The notes beneath the pieces are model-generated. The model was not told the DNA's origin. It was given only the letters and a program-made list of their open reading frames with translations, and made no database searches. 64,000 nt of DNA from NCBI GenBank assembly GCA_015680685.1, contig MNCI01004604.1, forward strand, positions 689,779-753,778, read 5' to 3'. Positions 20,603 through 33,798 of the stretch are shown here, piece after piece (positions within the stretch are counted from its first letter, which is position 1; each line of letters begins with the position of its first letter). The translations under genes and the position numbers were made by a program. The stretch comes from Gnetum montanum. Lineage: Eukaryota > Streptophyta > Gnetopsida > Gnetales > Gnetaceae.

Positions 20603-21494
20603 ATGCCCATAGAAGCATGTACAATTTGTAGCGTAAGAGCTTGACTAGCTCAGAATGTGAAAAATTTACAGTGACTAATAATGTACAACAAGAGAATTTG
20701 ACTCCGGCTCGCTTGAAATTTCTGAATCTCTGAACTAACTAATGCTGAAAGTGTTTTTGCTTCACTAAGGTTGCTAGTGTGCATTGATCTTGCCCTGGCA
20801 TTCCCTTAGCATCTATTTGAAGTGCTTTTTATTGGTCGTGACCAGTGCTCACACTACCAGCATGACCTCAGCATCACCTCCACGTTACCCCAGCGTGCAT
20901 GACCAAAAACGATGCATTTTGTGTCGAAATTCCACCTTTAAAACTTGTTTTTGAAGTGTAACTGCTGCCTATCCTTAAGGACATCCTTCATGTTTAATTT
21001 GAGCTCATTTGTGCTTGAGTTTAGGCCACTTTTGGTAGCTCATGCTGGGCTCACACTGCCAACATGTCCTCAACGTGACCTGAACGTGAGTAGCAAGATT
21101 TGCTCGAGTTTGACTTGAAACCTTTGATTTTGGATGCCGAAACTTGGAGTAGTCATTAGTGGGTCTTGAGAGGACCTTACCCATTCAAATTAGGATCATT
21201 TTGACCTAATTTGGAGGCTCTAAAATTTTCACATGCTTGCATGCATGCCACATGAATGCTGCACACACGCCACATGCACGCTGCACACATGCCACATACA
21301 CACCGCACACACACTGCAAGCATGCTGCACACATGCCACAAACATGTTGCACGTATGCTAGTATCATGACTTAAGCGTGACCTTGGCATGCATGACAAGA
21401 TCCATGCACTTTAGTCAATTTTTGAACTTTTGGATATTGAAGTGCAGGGTTCTTCTCATTTCAAAGTGTTAAGCTGAAATTTTGTGGTGTTTCA
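20603..21494 (-). repeat. Possible truncated LTR of a related subfamily
   Basis: Its right end, read on the - strand, is TGAAACACCACAAAATTT, the same terminal motif as the solo LTR at 29188. Inside, 21230-21370 is a run of ACACGCCACATGC-like repeats. The left end is cut at the E1 LTR and no second LTR terminus is visible. After the first 17 bases or so it does not match the 25358-26482 LTR, so it may not be the partner of that one. Confidence 0.5.
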
Positions 21495-21589
21495 TACACT
21501 TACTCCATGTGTATGTTGTGGATAACTAGAGAGGAGGTGTTATCACCATGGATGATAACTTGACCACCTTCACATGGAAGGTGGACTTC

Positions 21590-24500
21590 TTAGTGGATGG
21601 GAAAGGAGATGGCCCATTGTTGAGCTAGCCAAGGCTTATCCAAGAATTGCTCTCCTACCATGAAGGCTAAGTTGATTGTACCATTGATGATGATGCATGA
21701 TCTATTGAAGGATTTTAGACACGTGGTTTTGGTTGGCCTCATTTCATCTACCAAGCCTAACTTATTTATGATGGAGTACAGTATTACATTTTTTGTTGCA
21801 CCATCATTGACTTGCACTCTACAGATGGTGCACTATCCAACATATATGTTAATTGACAATGGAGCTGCAGTGACCTCTCCTCATTGAAGGTTGACCTTGA
21901 CTACATCATTGTGAAATGCTAGGGATGTTGAACCTGATTCCTATCATTTTGGAGGTAGAATTATTTCACAAATGGTGTTCTCATCTACAAGGATGTCCTG
22001 TATAATAAGAATGGAGGCCAACATTCAGGCCAATGCTTGGCAGTGAGTAGATGAGGTCATGACTAGGTTATACAAGCTCAACATCATGTTCTTTTTCTTG
22101 AGCATTTGTTTCACTTGGGTTAGTGTAGCTACAAAGTCCTTATTGTTGATCATTGTGTTGGCCTTGACTTTCTCCATGTGGCTTAAGAGATGGATCTCTC
22201 ACAGAGGGGACTTAGGTTTGGCTTGCTTGGCCTACTTGGGGATAGGGATCCTAGTGTTCAATTATTACTTGCTGGTTATGGCCTTTACTTTAGCCATGAG
22301 GGTTACAAGGTGCTCGTTCATGTCCTTGTGTTACCATTTGGTAGGCCTACCTAGGTTGCTAGTGGGGTCAGCCCCTGAAGAAGGAGAAACCAAGATGTTT
22401 CCCATTGTTGGGCTTTAGGTAGGTGAAGGGCGATTACATTGTGGCATCCTTATGATAAATGATTATTTAGGAGTTTTTGTTGGCCCAACCTGTTATAGCA
22501 CCTTCATAAAAAAATATTTCTTAGCAGTTGTAGCATGCCAATTTAACATCTTAGCAAATGGTTGGTTTAGTTATTAGTTTAACATCATAGTGGATGATTG
22601 CTATGGGACCTTGGACATAAAGGATGTTGTAGGTGCTTGAGGTACCATTTTGATAACAAAGGGGGGCCTCTTGCTTGTGGAGATCAAGGGAATACTTGCC
22701 TTGCTGGGAGGCATAGGGATCACAAAAGGTTGTTACACATGTTTAGACACTGCACCTATATTAATGGAGTTTATGATGTTGGGAACATGATCTACATTCG
22801 ATTAGCTCATTGCATTGAGTACTAGTTGGCCACATTTTATCATTCTATGTAGGTCTTCCTGTAAAGCATGATGGTTATCCATACTATGAATAGACATCTA
22901 GTGGTAATGATAGTATTGGTCTAGCTTGAAGTGTTATGGGACTAGGGACTCATTTGATACTATTGAGGTAGGGTTTTTTAGTAGTTCGTAGTACCTATCA
23001 TGTCATTGGCATTCAATTTTTTATACTCATTCATGTTGGATTTTCCTAACTTCAAGAGTTGCTCTAGTAGTTTAGAGGGTTCCATTGGTAGTGGTGCATA
23101 CTTTGTGTGATCCTTGCTCTTAAAGTTAGGCCTTGGGGTGTCCCTTGCTAAGGTAGGTGAGTTGGTGCTAGAGTTGGAAACTTTGTGAGCTGGGGTTTTG
23201 TGTTGCTTGGCCATTGAGCCTTGGTTGGTTGCTTTGGTGATTGTGGCCACTATTGACACTATTGTATTTTTCTTGCATGCATGTTGGTATCTGTAGGCCA
23301 CATAGGCTAGGTCATTACTAGTTTTGGCTGCATCTTTTACTCCTTTCATTTGGGAAAAGGCTTAGCTAAGACACTTTAGGACTAGGTAATATAGTTTGAA
23401 CTTAATGAAGTTGTTCACTGAATCCTTGAAGATGGCCAATAGGTGTGTCTCTATTAGGGGTTCATGCATTTTTCTCAATGTGGTGTTCCATTGTTGGAGG
23501 AATTTTGGCATGGGCTCTAAGATCCTCTACTTGACTTGCATGAGTTGGTTGAGGGTTGCTTTAGGCTTTAGGTTGTACGTAAAGTGTCACAAATTGGTTT
23601 ATGAGATCCTCTAAAGAAGAGATTGAGGCCTTGGGTAGCACATGATACCAATCTAAGGTCTTTTTAGTGAATGACATGGGAAACATGTGCATGATGGCAT
23701 GTGGCTAGGCTCGAAGGAATAGGCACTTGAATCAGAATGTGACCAAGTATGTGTTGGGGTCTTCTTTCCCATTGTACTTGGTGAGTTGAGGTAGTTGGGC
23801 CCTAGTTGGGAGAGTCAGGGGTGGGACTGTAGGACTTATGGTGTCATCCTGGTAGAAGTCCACCACCTTGATGGTTTCAGAGGAGGTAGCTTTGAGTTGG
23901 TTGATCTCCTTTGTCAAAATTTGGATTAGTTGGAATTCTTAATCTAAGCTTGAGAATGGTAAGCTAGTTGAATTGGTTGGGCTTGTGTTGGTTGCATAGC
24001 ATAGGGTCAAATTTTTGGTTGCAAAGTTTGCTATTTTAACCTCATAACATATGGTCGTTGCCAATTTAACATCATAGGGGATGATCATTGTTAGCTTAAC
24101 ATTATAGCAAATGGTCATTGCTAGTTTAACATCATAGCAAATGATCATTACCAGTTTAATGTCATAGCAGATGGTTGTGACTAGCTTAATGTCATAGCGG
24201 ATGGGTTTAGTTGACGCATTGGCTTAGTGATGGGTGAGGTGACTAAGGTAGACCACACATGAGTGGGTTGGACACATGCTATGGACATCAATGAGACAAG
24301 CCGGATATAGGATGCCTGAGTTATCTAGGGTTGGGAGATGGTCCCTACATGAGCATAGGATTGGGAAAATGTAGTGTTCACTTGCAAGAAATTCTAAATT
24401 AACATAGTCACCATCTCAAAGAGGATAGGTGAATGGAACCAAGGAGGGGCCATACTAGGGAGTGGTTGTTGGAAGATGGTGTAGAATGGGCTCTCACATT

Positions 24501-24842
24501 TAAAGCACGCCTCAAACTCATCTTCTTAATTTTTTGAGGCTTCATCATAGGTGGTCCCTACATCATGCTCATTTACAAAAATGTGTTGGGACAATAGTTG
24601 GTGGTAAGACTCCGTGAGTGGGATTATGTCAAATAAGGAGGGATTTATACTCCCACCCATCTCAATGGACTCATTTGTAGTCCTATTTTTCCTCTAAGTT
24701 AAGGTAATCCACTGGTAATCTTACTTAAATTTTGGCACAAACAAAATTGTACTATTCATAGGTTAGTGCAGCATTCTTTGGGTGGATTGTGGTGTTAAAT
24801 GTGTTAGACATCAACATGGAATGTTGATCTAGATTCATGTTC
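21590..24842 (-). pseudogene. gag-pro: Degraded gag-protease of element X
   Basis: The start region near 24842 (MNMNLDQHSM, then YE-stop-YNFVCAKI) matches the E1 gag N-terminus. The gag domain is at about 23917-22978 (VVDFYQDDTISP, LTKYNGKEDPNTYLVTF, LAYVAYRYQ). The protease is at 21817-21590 (VNDGATKNVI, then KPWLAQQ). Frameshifts and stops are frequent. No RT, RNase H, integrase or antisense gene follows: the protease runs almost straight into the LTR-like end at 21494. The pol half has therefore been lost. Confidence 0.75.
23960..24215. repeat. Minisatellite of the post-pol type inside X gag
   Basis: Units such as AGTTTAACATCATAGCAAATGATCATT, about 30 bases, repeat here between the gag N-terminus and the gag core domain. 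More units lie at 22480-22600. They belong to the family found after pol in E0-E3, here in an unusual position. Confidence 0.7.
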
Positions 24843-24859
24843 ATAGATCAAGTTGTGAG

Positions 24860-25110
24860 CTATTGTTTGCTAAAAATGCCTAAATCTAAAAACTACAAAA
24901 AAATGACTAAGTCTACTAGTAGTACAAAAATGGCTAAAAATGTAGAAAAATAGCTGTGTAAAAATGCAAGAAAATGACTAAGTATGAAAACTGTAAAAAA
25001 TTGATTAGGTGTAAAACTGTAAAAAATTTGAATAAGTATGAAAATGCAAACAAATTGCTAAGTATGAAATGCAGAAAAAATGCTAACTATGAAAGTTGCT
25101 AAAAATGGCT
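24860..25110. repeat. A-rich degenerate repeats in the X leader
   Basis: Repeated ATGACTAAGT-A-TGAAAA-TGCAAAAAA-like units lie between the gag start and the primer binding site of X. No coding signal. Confidence 0.55.
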
Positions 25111-25333
25111 AATTCTAGTGTTATGCTTGGTACGCTAAGGCTGGCTACACTCTCTACATTGAGAGCCAGCTACACTCTTCCGACTGCCTAGAATTTTGTC
25201 CAAGTGCCAAAGATACACTTTGGCTTTTGTCCAATAGGGTTTCATGAGAATCGATGATGGGATCTAATATACAGCAATTGGTGGTGGAGAGAGCACATAG
25301 GACAACAATTAGAGAATGTAGAAGGAAATGATA

Positions 25334-25357
25334 AGCCCTCCTTATAGCACCAAAAAC
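25334..25357 (-). promoter_or_regulatory. Primer binding site of X
   Basis: On the - strand: GTTTT then TGGTGCTATAAGGAGGGCTT, next to an LTR ending ...GTTATA. It matches the E1 and E2 primer sites in sequence and position. Confidence 0.6.
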
Positions 25358-26482
25358 TATAACAACTGAAAACATCAATGGCTAGAATCACCGAGGGTGG
25401 CATGGTTATCCAAAAATGCAAATGCAAACAATGCAAAATGGTGCAAATTGTCAAAGTGCTGAGTGTAGAGTGTAGCCATAGAATGGGGGCAAGCATAGCC
25501 AAGGATTTCAACTAAAATGAGGGTGTCAACACATGGAGACTACTGCTCGAGTGTGGTACAATGTGATGATGCATGAAAAAGTGCAAAAAGACATAAGAAA
25601 AATGAAATAGAATGCTAGAAATGGAAGAGAGAAATGAAACACTACCTCAAATGGGAGCGTCGCTAACACCAAAAGGGTTTCAAAAGGTACACAGTGTACA
25701 ATAAGCATAGTGGGAGCATAGTCATAGTCTTTGTGGTGTTGGTCCATGAAGTTTGACACTCGTCGCAATGAACCATGCCTATCAGGTTGGCTATTGTGGT
25801 GTATCATAAGCTATGGTGTCCTACAAGGCTATGGTGGGGCTGTGGTGGATCATAGAGCGTAACTTTACCTCTCTACTGATGCATCTAGGTCTTATTTTTC
25901 CAAAGATGCTTAATGTCAAATGCCAAAATCCAAGTGCTAAAAATGCTCACATCCATGGAATGTCAACCACTTGGGAATGTCGACCAGTTGAGAATGCCAA
26001 CCACCTAGGAATGGCAACTATTTACGAATGCCAGCCACCTAGGAATGTCAATCAACTAGAATGCCAACCGCCTAGAAATGCCAATCATCTAGGAATGCCA
26101 ACCACCTAGGAATGCCAAGCACTTGGGAATGTCAACCATTAAAATGTTGGAGATCCAAGGATATCTATAGGGTAAGGGTTAGAAAAAAACACAAATAAAG
26201 TGCCATGTGGTAGGGTAGTAGGTGGGACTACGAGAAAAATTCAGAAAATTTCTAAGTCTAGAGGTGGCCAGAAAGTTCAAGAATTTTCTAACTTTTGCTG
26301 CTACACTCATCCTATGTTACATGCAAAACATGTAACTCAAAAATTAGAAAAAAAATTGCAAAATTGGTATTTGGAGCTAACTACACTCAACACTTAGAAA
26401 AATTTGGGCAAAGTGCCACCATTTTGACACTTAGCCAAATTTGTAGTTGAGACATTGAGACCCAACATTTTGTGGTGTTTTA
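25358..26482 (-). repeat. 5' LTR of element X
   Basis: Bounded by the primer site on the right-hand side of gag and by a TGTTTTA end (- strand TAAAACACCACAAAAT, a one-base variant of the family start) that abuts the 29-bp array. It is about 1.1 kb. A block of 17-bp repeats lies at 25956-26142. Opposite-strand open frames here look accidental. Confidence 0.65.
25956..26142. repeat. 17-bp tandem repeat in the X LTR
   Basis: About eleven copies of GAATGCCAACCACCTAG with point changes. It gives a spurious repetitive open frame on the + strand. Confidence 0.85.
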
Positions 26483-27814
26483 GGCCAACCCTTGATCTCA
26501 AGGGTACCTTTTGACTATAGTTGATACCAAGGGTCCATTGGATCAAACATTAGTCTTGAGGATCTGTTGGGCCAACCCTTGGTCTTGAGAATGCAAAGGG
26601 TTCATTTGGCCAACACTTGGTCTTAAGGGTTAGTTGGGCCAAACTATGGTCCTAAGGATTTTTTTGATGAATTGTTGGTCCCAAGGATCCATTTTTTCTA
26701 TAGTTGATCCCAAGGGTCTATTTGGCAAAAGGTTGGTTCCAAGAGTTCATTTCATGAATTGTTGGTCTCAAGGATCCCTTTAGCCAAAACTTGGACCTAA
26801 GGGTACATTTAGCCAAAACTAGGTCTCGAGGATCCATTTGGCCTAGAGTTCATCCCAAGAGTCCATTTGTCCAACAATTGATCCTAACAATTTTTTTGGC
26901 AAGTGGTTGGTGCCGACCAACACTTCATCTTGAGGGTCTATTTGGCTAGCCTTTGATCTTGAGGGTTTGTTGGGCAAACACATGATCTTGAGGGTCCACT
27001 AGACCAAACATTGGTCCCAAGGGTTTGTGTGAAAAATGGTTGTTCTTGAGTGACCGTTGTGCCAACCCTTAATCCCAATGGGCTATTTTTCCTACATTTG
27101 TTCTTGAGGGTCCTTCTAGCTAATAGTTAGTCCTAAGGGTCTGTTTGGCCAACACTTGGTCACGAGGGTCAATTTGGCCAACACTTGCTCTTGAGGGTCC
27201 ATTTGGCAAATAGTTGGTTATGAGGATCCATTTGACCAACACTTGGTCTTGAGTATCTGTTTGATCAACACTTAGTCCTAAGGATCCATTTGGTGAACAG
27301 TTCATCCCAAGGGTCTATTTCACCAATAGTTGGTCCTAAAGGTTCATTTGGCCAACCCTTGGTCCACTTTACAAATAGTTGATCTCAATAATCTATGTAG
27401 CCAAGGGTTAGTCTAGATGATCCATTGGGCCAACCCTTGGTTTTGAGGGTCAATTTGACCTATAGTTTTTTTTATGGTCAATTTAGCAAATGGTTGATCT
27501 TGAGGATCTATTGTATTAATGGTTGGTTTTGAGGGTCTATTGGAACAATATCTAGTCTTGAGGATCCATTTGGCCAAGAATTGATCCCAAGGGTTTGTTT
27601 GGCCTATAATTTATCACAAGGGTCCATTAGGAGAATGATTGGTCTTGAGGATCTATTTAACCAACACTTGGTCCCAAGGGTCTATTTGTCCAATCATTGG
27701 TTCCAAGGATCCATGTATGAATGGTTGGTCTCAAGGGTCTATTAGGCCATCACTTGGTTCCAAGGATCTATTGGATCAACTTTTGGTCTAGAAGATCCAT
27801 TGGACCAACCTTTG
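26483..27814. repeat. 29-bp tandem array, left part
   Basis: About 46 units of consensus AAGGGTCCATTTGGCCAACA followed by CTTGGTCCC, diverged but in steady 29-base register. The array resumes at 29189 and at 49805 after insertions, so it was one block of about 4.3 kb. The unit is not a multiple of three and the block is not coding. Confidence 0.9.
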
Positions 27815-29188
27815 TGTACTGTCCAAAATCGTTGGTGCAAGGCTGGAAGGGGATGAGCACCGTGGGATCTATGGATGAGCATAGAAGATCCTACCTTCAC
27901 TTGAGGGCGAGCTGGGACTGATGAAGGTAGAGTACCTTGAGTGGTCTACATGCGAATCAGGCAAGGATTTTCCCAAACGTATGCCAATGTGCAATGTGTT
28001 GGGTTATATGTAATCAGCATAATAAGCGTAATCCAGAACGTAAATGTGTAGAAATATAAACAAATAGATAGACAAGAATGAATGAAAACTATAATGAATA
28101 TTAATCAGAAATGAAACAATTTTATTACAAAAATGGAGATTACAGTGCACTGGTCTGAACATAGTTGTGGGACTAACACAAGGTACACGAAGAGCCCCGG
28201 TGGATGTAGATGGATGATGGGGTGCTAGTTTGGACTGTAGGCATAGCGTGAAGGCTATATGGTCTATGTACAGGGTTGAAGTCCAGCGTGCAGGGTTGAT
28301 TTTCATATTTTTGCTAAGTCTCGTCGATTCCCATTTTTTGTCCATTTGTCCAAATTGCCAACCCTGATCTAGTGAAAAATTGGGGGTTTTATGAGGTTTT
28401 TGGCATTGGATTCAGATCTGGAAGGGTATGAGTGGCCGTGGGTGAGATAATTTCGGGTCGGGTGACATGTGGCTACATTGTTCGAGTGCAAAGAGAATTA
28501 CAACTGTATAGCATGCTGCATGCCAACGTGTACATGCTGGGCATATGAACCCAACGTATAGACTTGCCCAATGCAAGAGAATTGAACTTTTCAAATGAAT
28601 ATATTGTTACAATAGAAAATATTGAATTTGGCCCTTGGATCATGAGCATGCTGCCTGTCAAATTTGGGCTTATTTGAACTTGATTTCACATGGTTTTGAA
28701 AGGCTTCGACTAGTGTATGCTGGGCTGCATGCTGGGCATACACGCTGGGCGTGCAAGATGTGCATGCTCTGCGTGTGAGCTCCAAAAAGCATGATTTCAA
28801 GGTCCAAACTTGATTTTCCTAAGCCCATGATAATGCCTAATAATTTCCTTATCTCTGAGAGTCAATGCCTTGTGAAATTCTTACTCTAAAGTGCTTGTTT
28901 TGGGTCACCTTTGAAGTCACACGCTGGGCGTACACGCTGGGCATACACGTCGGGCGTATAGGATGCATACTTAATGAAAACCAAGTCTTTTGGGCTCAAG
29001 ATTTTCTAGGTTTGATGCTAGATGTCACTGTAGTCTTCTGTGGATCCCATGGGACCATTTCCTATTCAGTTTGACTCCGTTCGAAGCTGTCCGTGAGGCC
29101 ATCAAGCTTCAGTCATGGTGGGGAGCATCATGACTTTAGCTCAATCCTTGTTGGAGAAGCACTAAGCTCAAAATTTTGTGGTGTTTCA
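27815..29188 (-). mobile_element. Solo LTR with target duplication CTTTG
   Basis: Left end TGTACTGTCC, right end ...GGTGTTTCA (the element strand is -, starting TGAAACACCACAAAATTT). CTTTG is present at 27810-27814 and again at 29189-29193. There is no internal region. It contains CACGCTGGGCGTACACGCTGGGC-type repeats at about 28530-28960. It interrupts the 29-bp array and so is younger than the array. Such solo LTRs arise by recombination between the two LTRs of an element. Confidence 0.9.
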
Positions 29189-31956
29189 CTTTGGTCTCAA
29201 AGTTCTATTTGGAAAATGGTTGGTCCTGAGGATCTATTTAGCATACATTTGATCTTGAGGAGCTATTCAGTCAACACTTTTTGTTGATAGTCTATTTGGC
29301 CAATAGTTGGTCATGAGGGTCCATTTGGAAAATGGTTGGTACTAAGGTTTTGTTTGGCCAACACTTGGTCTAAAAGATATATTTGTTGAATAATTGGTTA
29401 TAAAGGTCTATTTGGCCAAAACCTAGTCGCAAGGATCCCTTTGGCCTACCCTAGGTCCCATGAGTTAGGGTCTATTGGGCTAACCCTTGGTCCTGAGGGT
29501 CTAACTAGCCAAACCTTGATCCTAAGGGTCCCTTGAACCAATTGTTCGTCTTAAAGGTCCATTGGTCCAACCCTTATTCCCAAGGGTCCAAACATTGATT
29601 CCAAGGATCCCTTGGAGCAATTCTTTCTCCCAAGGATCTAATAGGACAAACCTTGGTCCCAAGGGTCTATTTGGCGAATGGTTGATTCCAAGGGTCCATT
29701 GTGTGAATAGTTAGTTCCAAGGATCTCTTTGGCCAACCTTTGGTCCTAAGGGTCCATAGAGCCAAAACTTTGTCCTAAGGATCTATTTGATGAATGGTTG
29801 GCCTTGAGGGTTCATTATGTCAATGTTTGATCCTAAGGGTTCGTTTGGCCAACCCTTTGTCCTAATGGTCCATTAGGCCAACCTTTGGTCCCAAGGATCC
29901 GTGGGACCAAACCCTTGTCCCCAGAGTTTGTTGGATCAATCCTTGATCCCAAGGGTCTATTGTAACAACTATTAATCCCAATGATCCATGGACCAAACAT
30001 TGGTTTTGGGGGTCCATTGGACCAACCCTTCATCTTGAGGATCCATCAAACCAAACCTTGATCCTAAGGGTCCATTTGATAAATGGTGGATTTCAAGGAT
30101 CCATTTCATGAATGGTTGGTCCCAAGAATCTATTGGAAACACACTTGGTCTCAAGAGTATATTTGGTGAACTATTGGTCATAATGATCCATTTGGACAAT
30201 AGTTGGTCCCAAGGGTCCATTTGGCAAATGGTTAGTCCCAAGGGTCTATTTGGCCAATGCTTGATCCCATGGGGCCAACCCTTGCTCCCAAGCATCCATT
30301 GGGTCAAACCTTAATTCCAAAAATCTATTTAGCCAAGACTTGATCCCAAGTTTCCATTAGGATAACCATTGATCACTAAGGTCTATTTTTTCCTATAGCT
30401 AGTCCCAAGGATCCATCTGGCCAATAGTTGATCCTGAGGATTTAGTTGGCCAACACTTGTTCTCAAGGGTCCATTGGGACAACCCTTGGTTTTGAGGGTC
30501 TATATTCCCTATAGTTGGTTTTAAGGATGTATTTTCACAACACTTGATTGCAATAGTCTAATTGGCCAAACCTTGGTCCACTTTGTTTTTTTGGCAAACT
30601 ATTAGTCCTGATTTGACTAACACTTGGTTCTGAGGGTCTGTTTGGCAAACTATTGGTCCCAAAGGTCTATTTGTTCTATAATTGGCCCTGAGGGTTTTTT
30701 GGACCAAACCTTTGTCTCGAGGGTCTATTTGGAAACTTCTTGGTTCTAAGGGTCCATTTGGTTGACACTTGATCCCAAGGGTCCATTGGCCAAACCCTTG
30801 GTCTCAATGGTCCTTTGGGCTAAACCTTGGTCTCGATGGTCTGTTTAACAAGTTATTGAACCTGAGGATCCATTGGACCAACACCTAGTCCCAAGGGTCC
30901 ATTTTGTAAATAGTTGGTCTCAAGGATCCATTTGGCCAACCCTTGGTTCCAGGTTTGTTTCACCAACATATGAACCTGAGTGTCCATTTGGCCAATAGTT
31001 GGTCTAGAGGATTTTTTTGACCAACCCTTAGTTAGGAGGGTTGATTTGGCCTATAGTTCATCTCAAGGGTCCATTTGGTAAATGGTTAGTCCCAAGGGTC
31101 TATTTGGCAAATCTTTGGTCTCAAGGGTCTATTACAACAACACCTAGTCTAAAGGATCTATTTAGCTAACAATTAGTTCCAAGGGTTTTTTTGGCCTACA
31201 TTTGGTCTTGAGGGTCCATTTGACAAACACTTGGTCTTGATGATCCATATGGCAAATGGTTGGTCCTGAGGATTCATTTATGAAAAACTTGGTCCCAAGG
31301 GTCCATTTGGCCAACCCTTGGTCATAAGGTTTTATTTGATAAATGATTGGTAATAAGGGCTCATTTATCCTATGATTGGTTCCAAGGGTCCATTTGGCCA
31401 AAAATTGGTCTTGAGGATCCATTTTTCCAACAATTTATCTTCAGGGTTTGTTTTCCAATAGTTGATCCCAAGGTTCCATTTTGCCAACACTTGGTCCTAA
31501 GGGTTTATTTGGAAAATATTTGGTCCAAGGATCTATTTGGACAATCCTTGATTCCAAGGATCCACTTTAACAACCCTTCATTTCAAGGATTAGTGAGACC
31601 AAACCTTGGTCCTAAGGGTTTGTCAAGTCAAAACTTCATCTTAAGGGTCCATTTGGCAAAAAATTGCTTCCAAGGACCTATTGTGCTAATTCTTGGTCTA
31701 GAGGGTCCATTTGGCCAACCCTTGGTATTAAGGATCTATTGGAATTACCCTTGATCCTGATGGTTTGTTCGATGAATGGTTGACCCTGAGGGTCCCTTTC
31801 TCAAAAAATTAGTCTCAAGGGTTCTTTGAGCCAACACTTGGTCCCAACGGTTCATTGGTCTAGGCCTTGGTCTCCAGGGTCTATCTTACAAAACCTTGGT
31901 CTCAAGGATCCATTTGGCCAACACTTAGTGCCAAAAGTGTGTTTGGAAAACACTTG
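29189..31956. repeat. 29-bp tandem array, middle part
   Basis: About 95 further units of the same 29-base repeat, ending at the E2 insertion. Short open frames within it are periodic artefacts. Confidence 0.92.
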
Positions 31957-33773
31957 TGAAACACCCTAAAATTTGGAGACATTCTTGCTTCACCAAATCT
32001 TTGCAGTTTGCATAGCTTCATGGTAGTTCTTTATGAGATGGATGCTCTGATGTTCAGACTGTCTAGTTCGACAAGTTTTCTACTCTCGGTGTCAATAGGC
32101 TAAATGGATTCTCTAGCTTTCCCACTTGAGTAGTTCACCTAGCTGAAAATGCACTTAGGGGCAATGCGTGGAATTGTTGGTGGTGCTCAGAATGTGCAAA
32201 ACAGTTCGACAAGTTTTCTAAGTCGAGGAATTTTCTATGCTACATTGCGCTATGTACCATAGCAGGCTTCAGAAAACGATTGCAAAATGAAGTGCTTAAG
32301 AAATTTTTCTAAGCCAAGGAGTTTGCTACACTACGCTACACTATGTAGTGTAGCAGACTTCAAAACATGTTTGCAGAAGTGAAGTGCTAAACTATGCTAT
32401 GCTATGCAACCTAGCATAGTGTAGCAAAAGCTAGGCAATCAGACCTCTCGCCCAACTTTAAGTCCTCCAACAATGTCTCCTTCCGCTATAAAGTAGTAAA
32501 CTTGGAAAAAGGCAAACCATGTTGGCTACTATGCTACGCTGAGCTACATTGAGAAACATGGCATAGGAATGCTATGAAAGTGACAGATAGTAACTCAAAG
32601 GGTGGGATTAACTAGTTCGCAAGTTTCACCATGCAAAAAATAAAATTTGTACATTGGCAATGTTTTTGCAACTAAGGCTAGCTACTATGCTATGTTATGC
32701 TATGTAGTGTAGCATAGTGTAGCGAATATGCAATTGAAAATGAGTGTGCTTCAAAGGCTTCTAGCACATGTATCAGGATGCAATGCAAGTTTGTGCATTC
32801 AACTGGTGGCTACACTTTTCTATGCTGCATAGTGTAGCATAGTGTAACAAGATGCTACGCTACACCAACATGCTATGCTACAAAGCATAGTGTAGCATAG
32901 CAAGTAGTTACACCACATCAATGCACTTCACCTAATTTCACCATTGGCACACATCTCCAAACTCTCACAACGTAATTATGACATGGCAGGCTCACAATTA
33001 CGGTGTGGTAGGCTTGTAATTACAATGGTCATGCATGTCCATGTAGCAGAGATAATTCAACATGGTCCCAAGGCACGTGGCATCCAAACTTCCCCTTTTG
33101 CATGCCCTTGGCCCTATAAACACCCCAATGAGAAATGCTAAAAGGATTCCAGGTCTTTTTCCAAAAAACACAAGTAGTAGGTCGGTCCGTTGGCTGGTTG
33201 GCAAATTGGCTAGCTAGCAAGAAAAAGTTAGCATTACATTCCTAAGCATTATAAACATCTTTTTTGACACTAAAAATAGTTGGCATTCCCATTTGGCATT
33301 TTGCTCCACCCTTCCTGCTATTCTCATAGCATTCTGCATTGTTGACTCTCGAGTCCATGTTCAAGCATACAATTTTCTTACTCTGGACGTCTTGGTTACC
33401 TTTGGGATATCTGTACCTCTTAGCTTTCTGCAACCAATTATATCCACCTTGACAAAGTGAAGTCATAATCTTGAAGAAGTGCATTTTCCTAACTACATTT
33501 TACTTTTCTTTCTTGTTTATCATTGCATTCTTACATTGTTTTCTATTCCTCTTGCATTTAAAGTTATCATTTTATGCTAGAGGTCTCATTTTCAAATTAT
33601 CTATTTATGAAAGGTTATATTAACACCGACTAAGTCCCTATCTGATCGACCAGACCATTTAGGGCATCCCATTTCCATTTTATCCAGCATGGCTCTCATG
33701 CTGATATGGGTTAAGATTGTCAATGACCAAATGTCTCAGTGTTTTCTAGTTGTCAATGTTTTCATTTGCTATA
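31957..33773 (+). repeat. 5' LTR of E2
   Basis: Starts TGAAACACCCTAAAATTTGG and ends TTTGCTATA beside the primer site. It contains GCTACGCTA-type dyads at about 32230-32910 and a TATA box at 33114-33121. Confidence 0.93.
33114..33121 (+). promoter_or_regulatory. TATA box of the E2 5' LTR
   Basis: CTATAAAC in GCCCTATAAACACCCC. The 3' LTR has TATAAATA at 49143-49150 in the same surroundings. Confidence 0.7.
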
Positions 33774-33779
33774 GTTTTC

Positions 33780-33798
33780 TGGCATTAGAAGCGGAGCC
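33780..33798 (+). promoter_or_regulatory. Primer binding site of E2
   Basis: TGGCATTAGAAGCGGAGCC after GTTTTC, directly inside the 5' LTR. It is homologous to the E1 site. Confidence 0.75.

Noticed and set aside
21230-21370. CRISPR-like look of the ACACGCCACATGC repeats and other short arrays
   Set aside because: Units are degenerate and contiguous with no unique spacers, and the setting is a plant genome.
26483-31956. Many open frames in the 29-bp array
   Set aside because: Their translations are periodic, follow the repeat, and change frame every unit because 29 is not a multiple of three.
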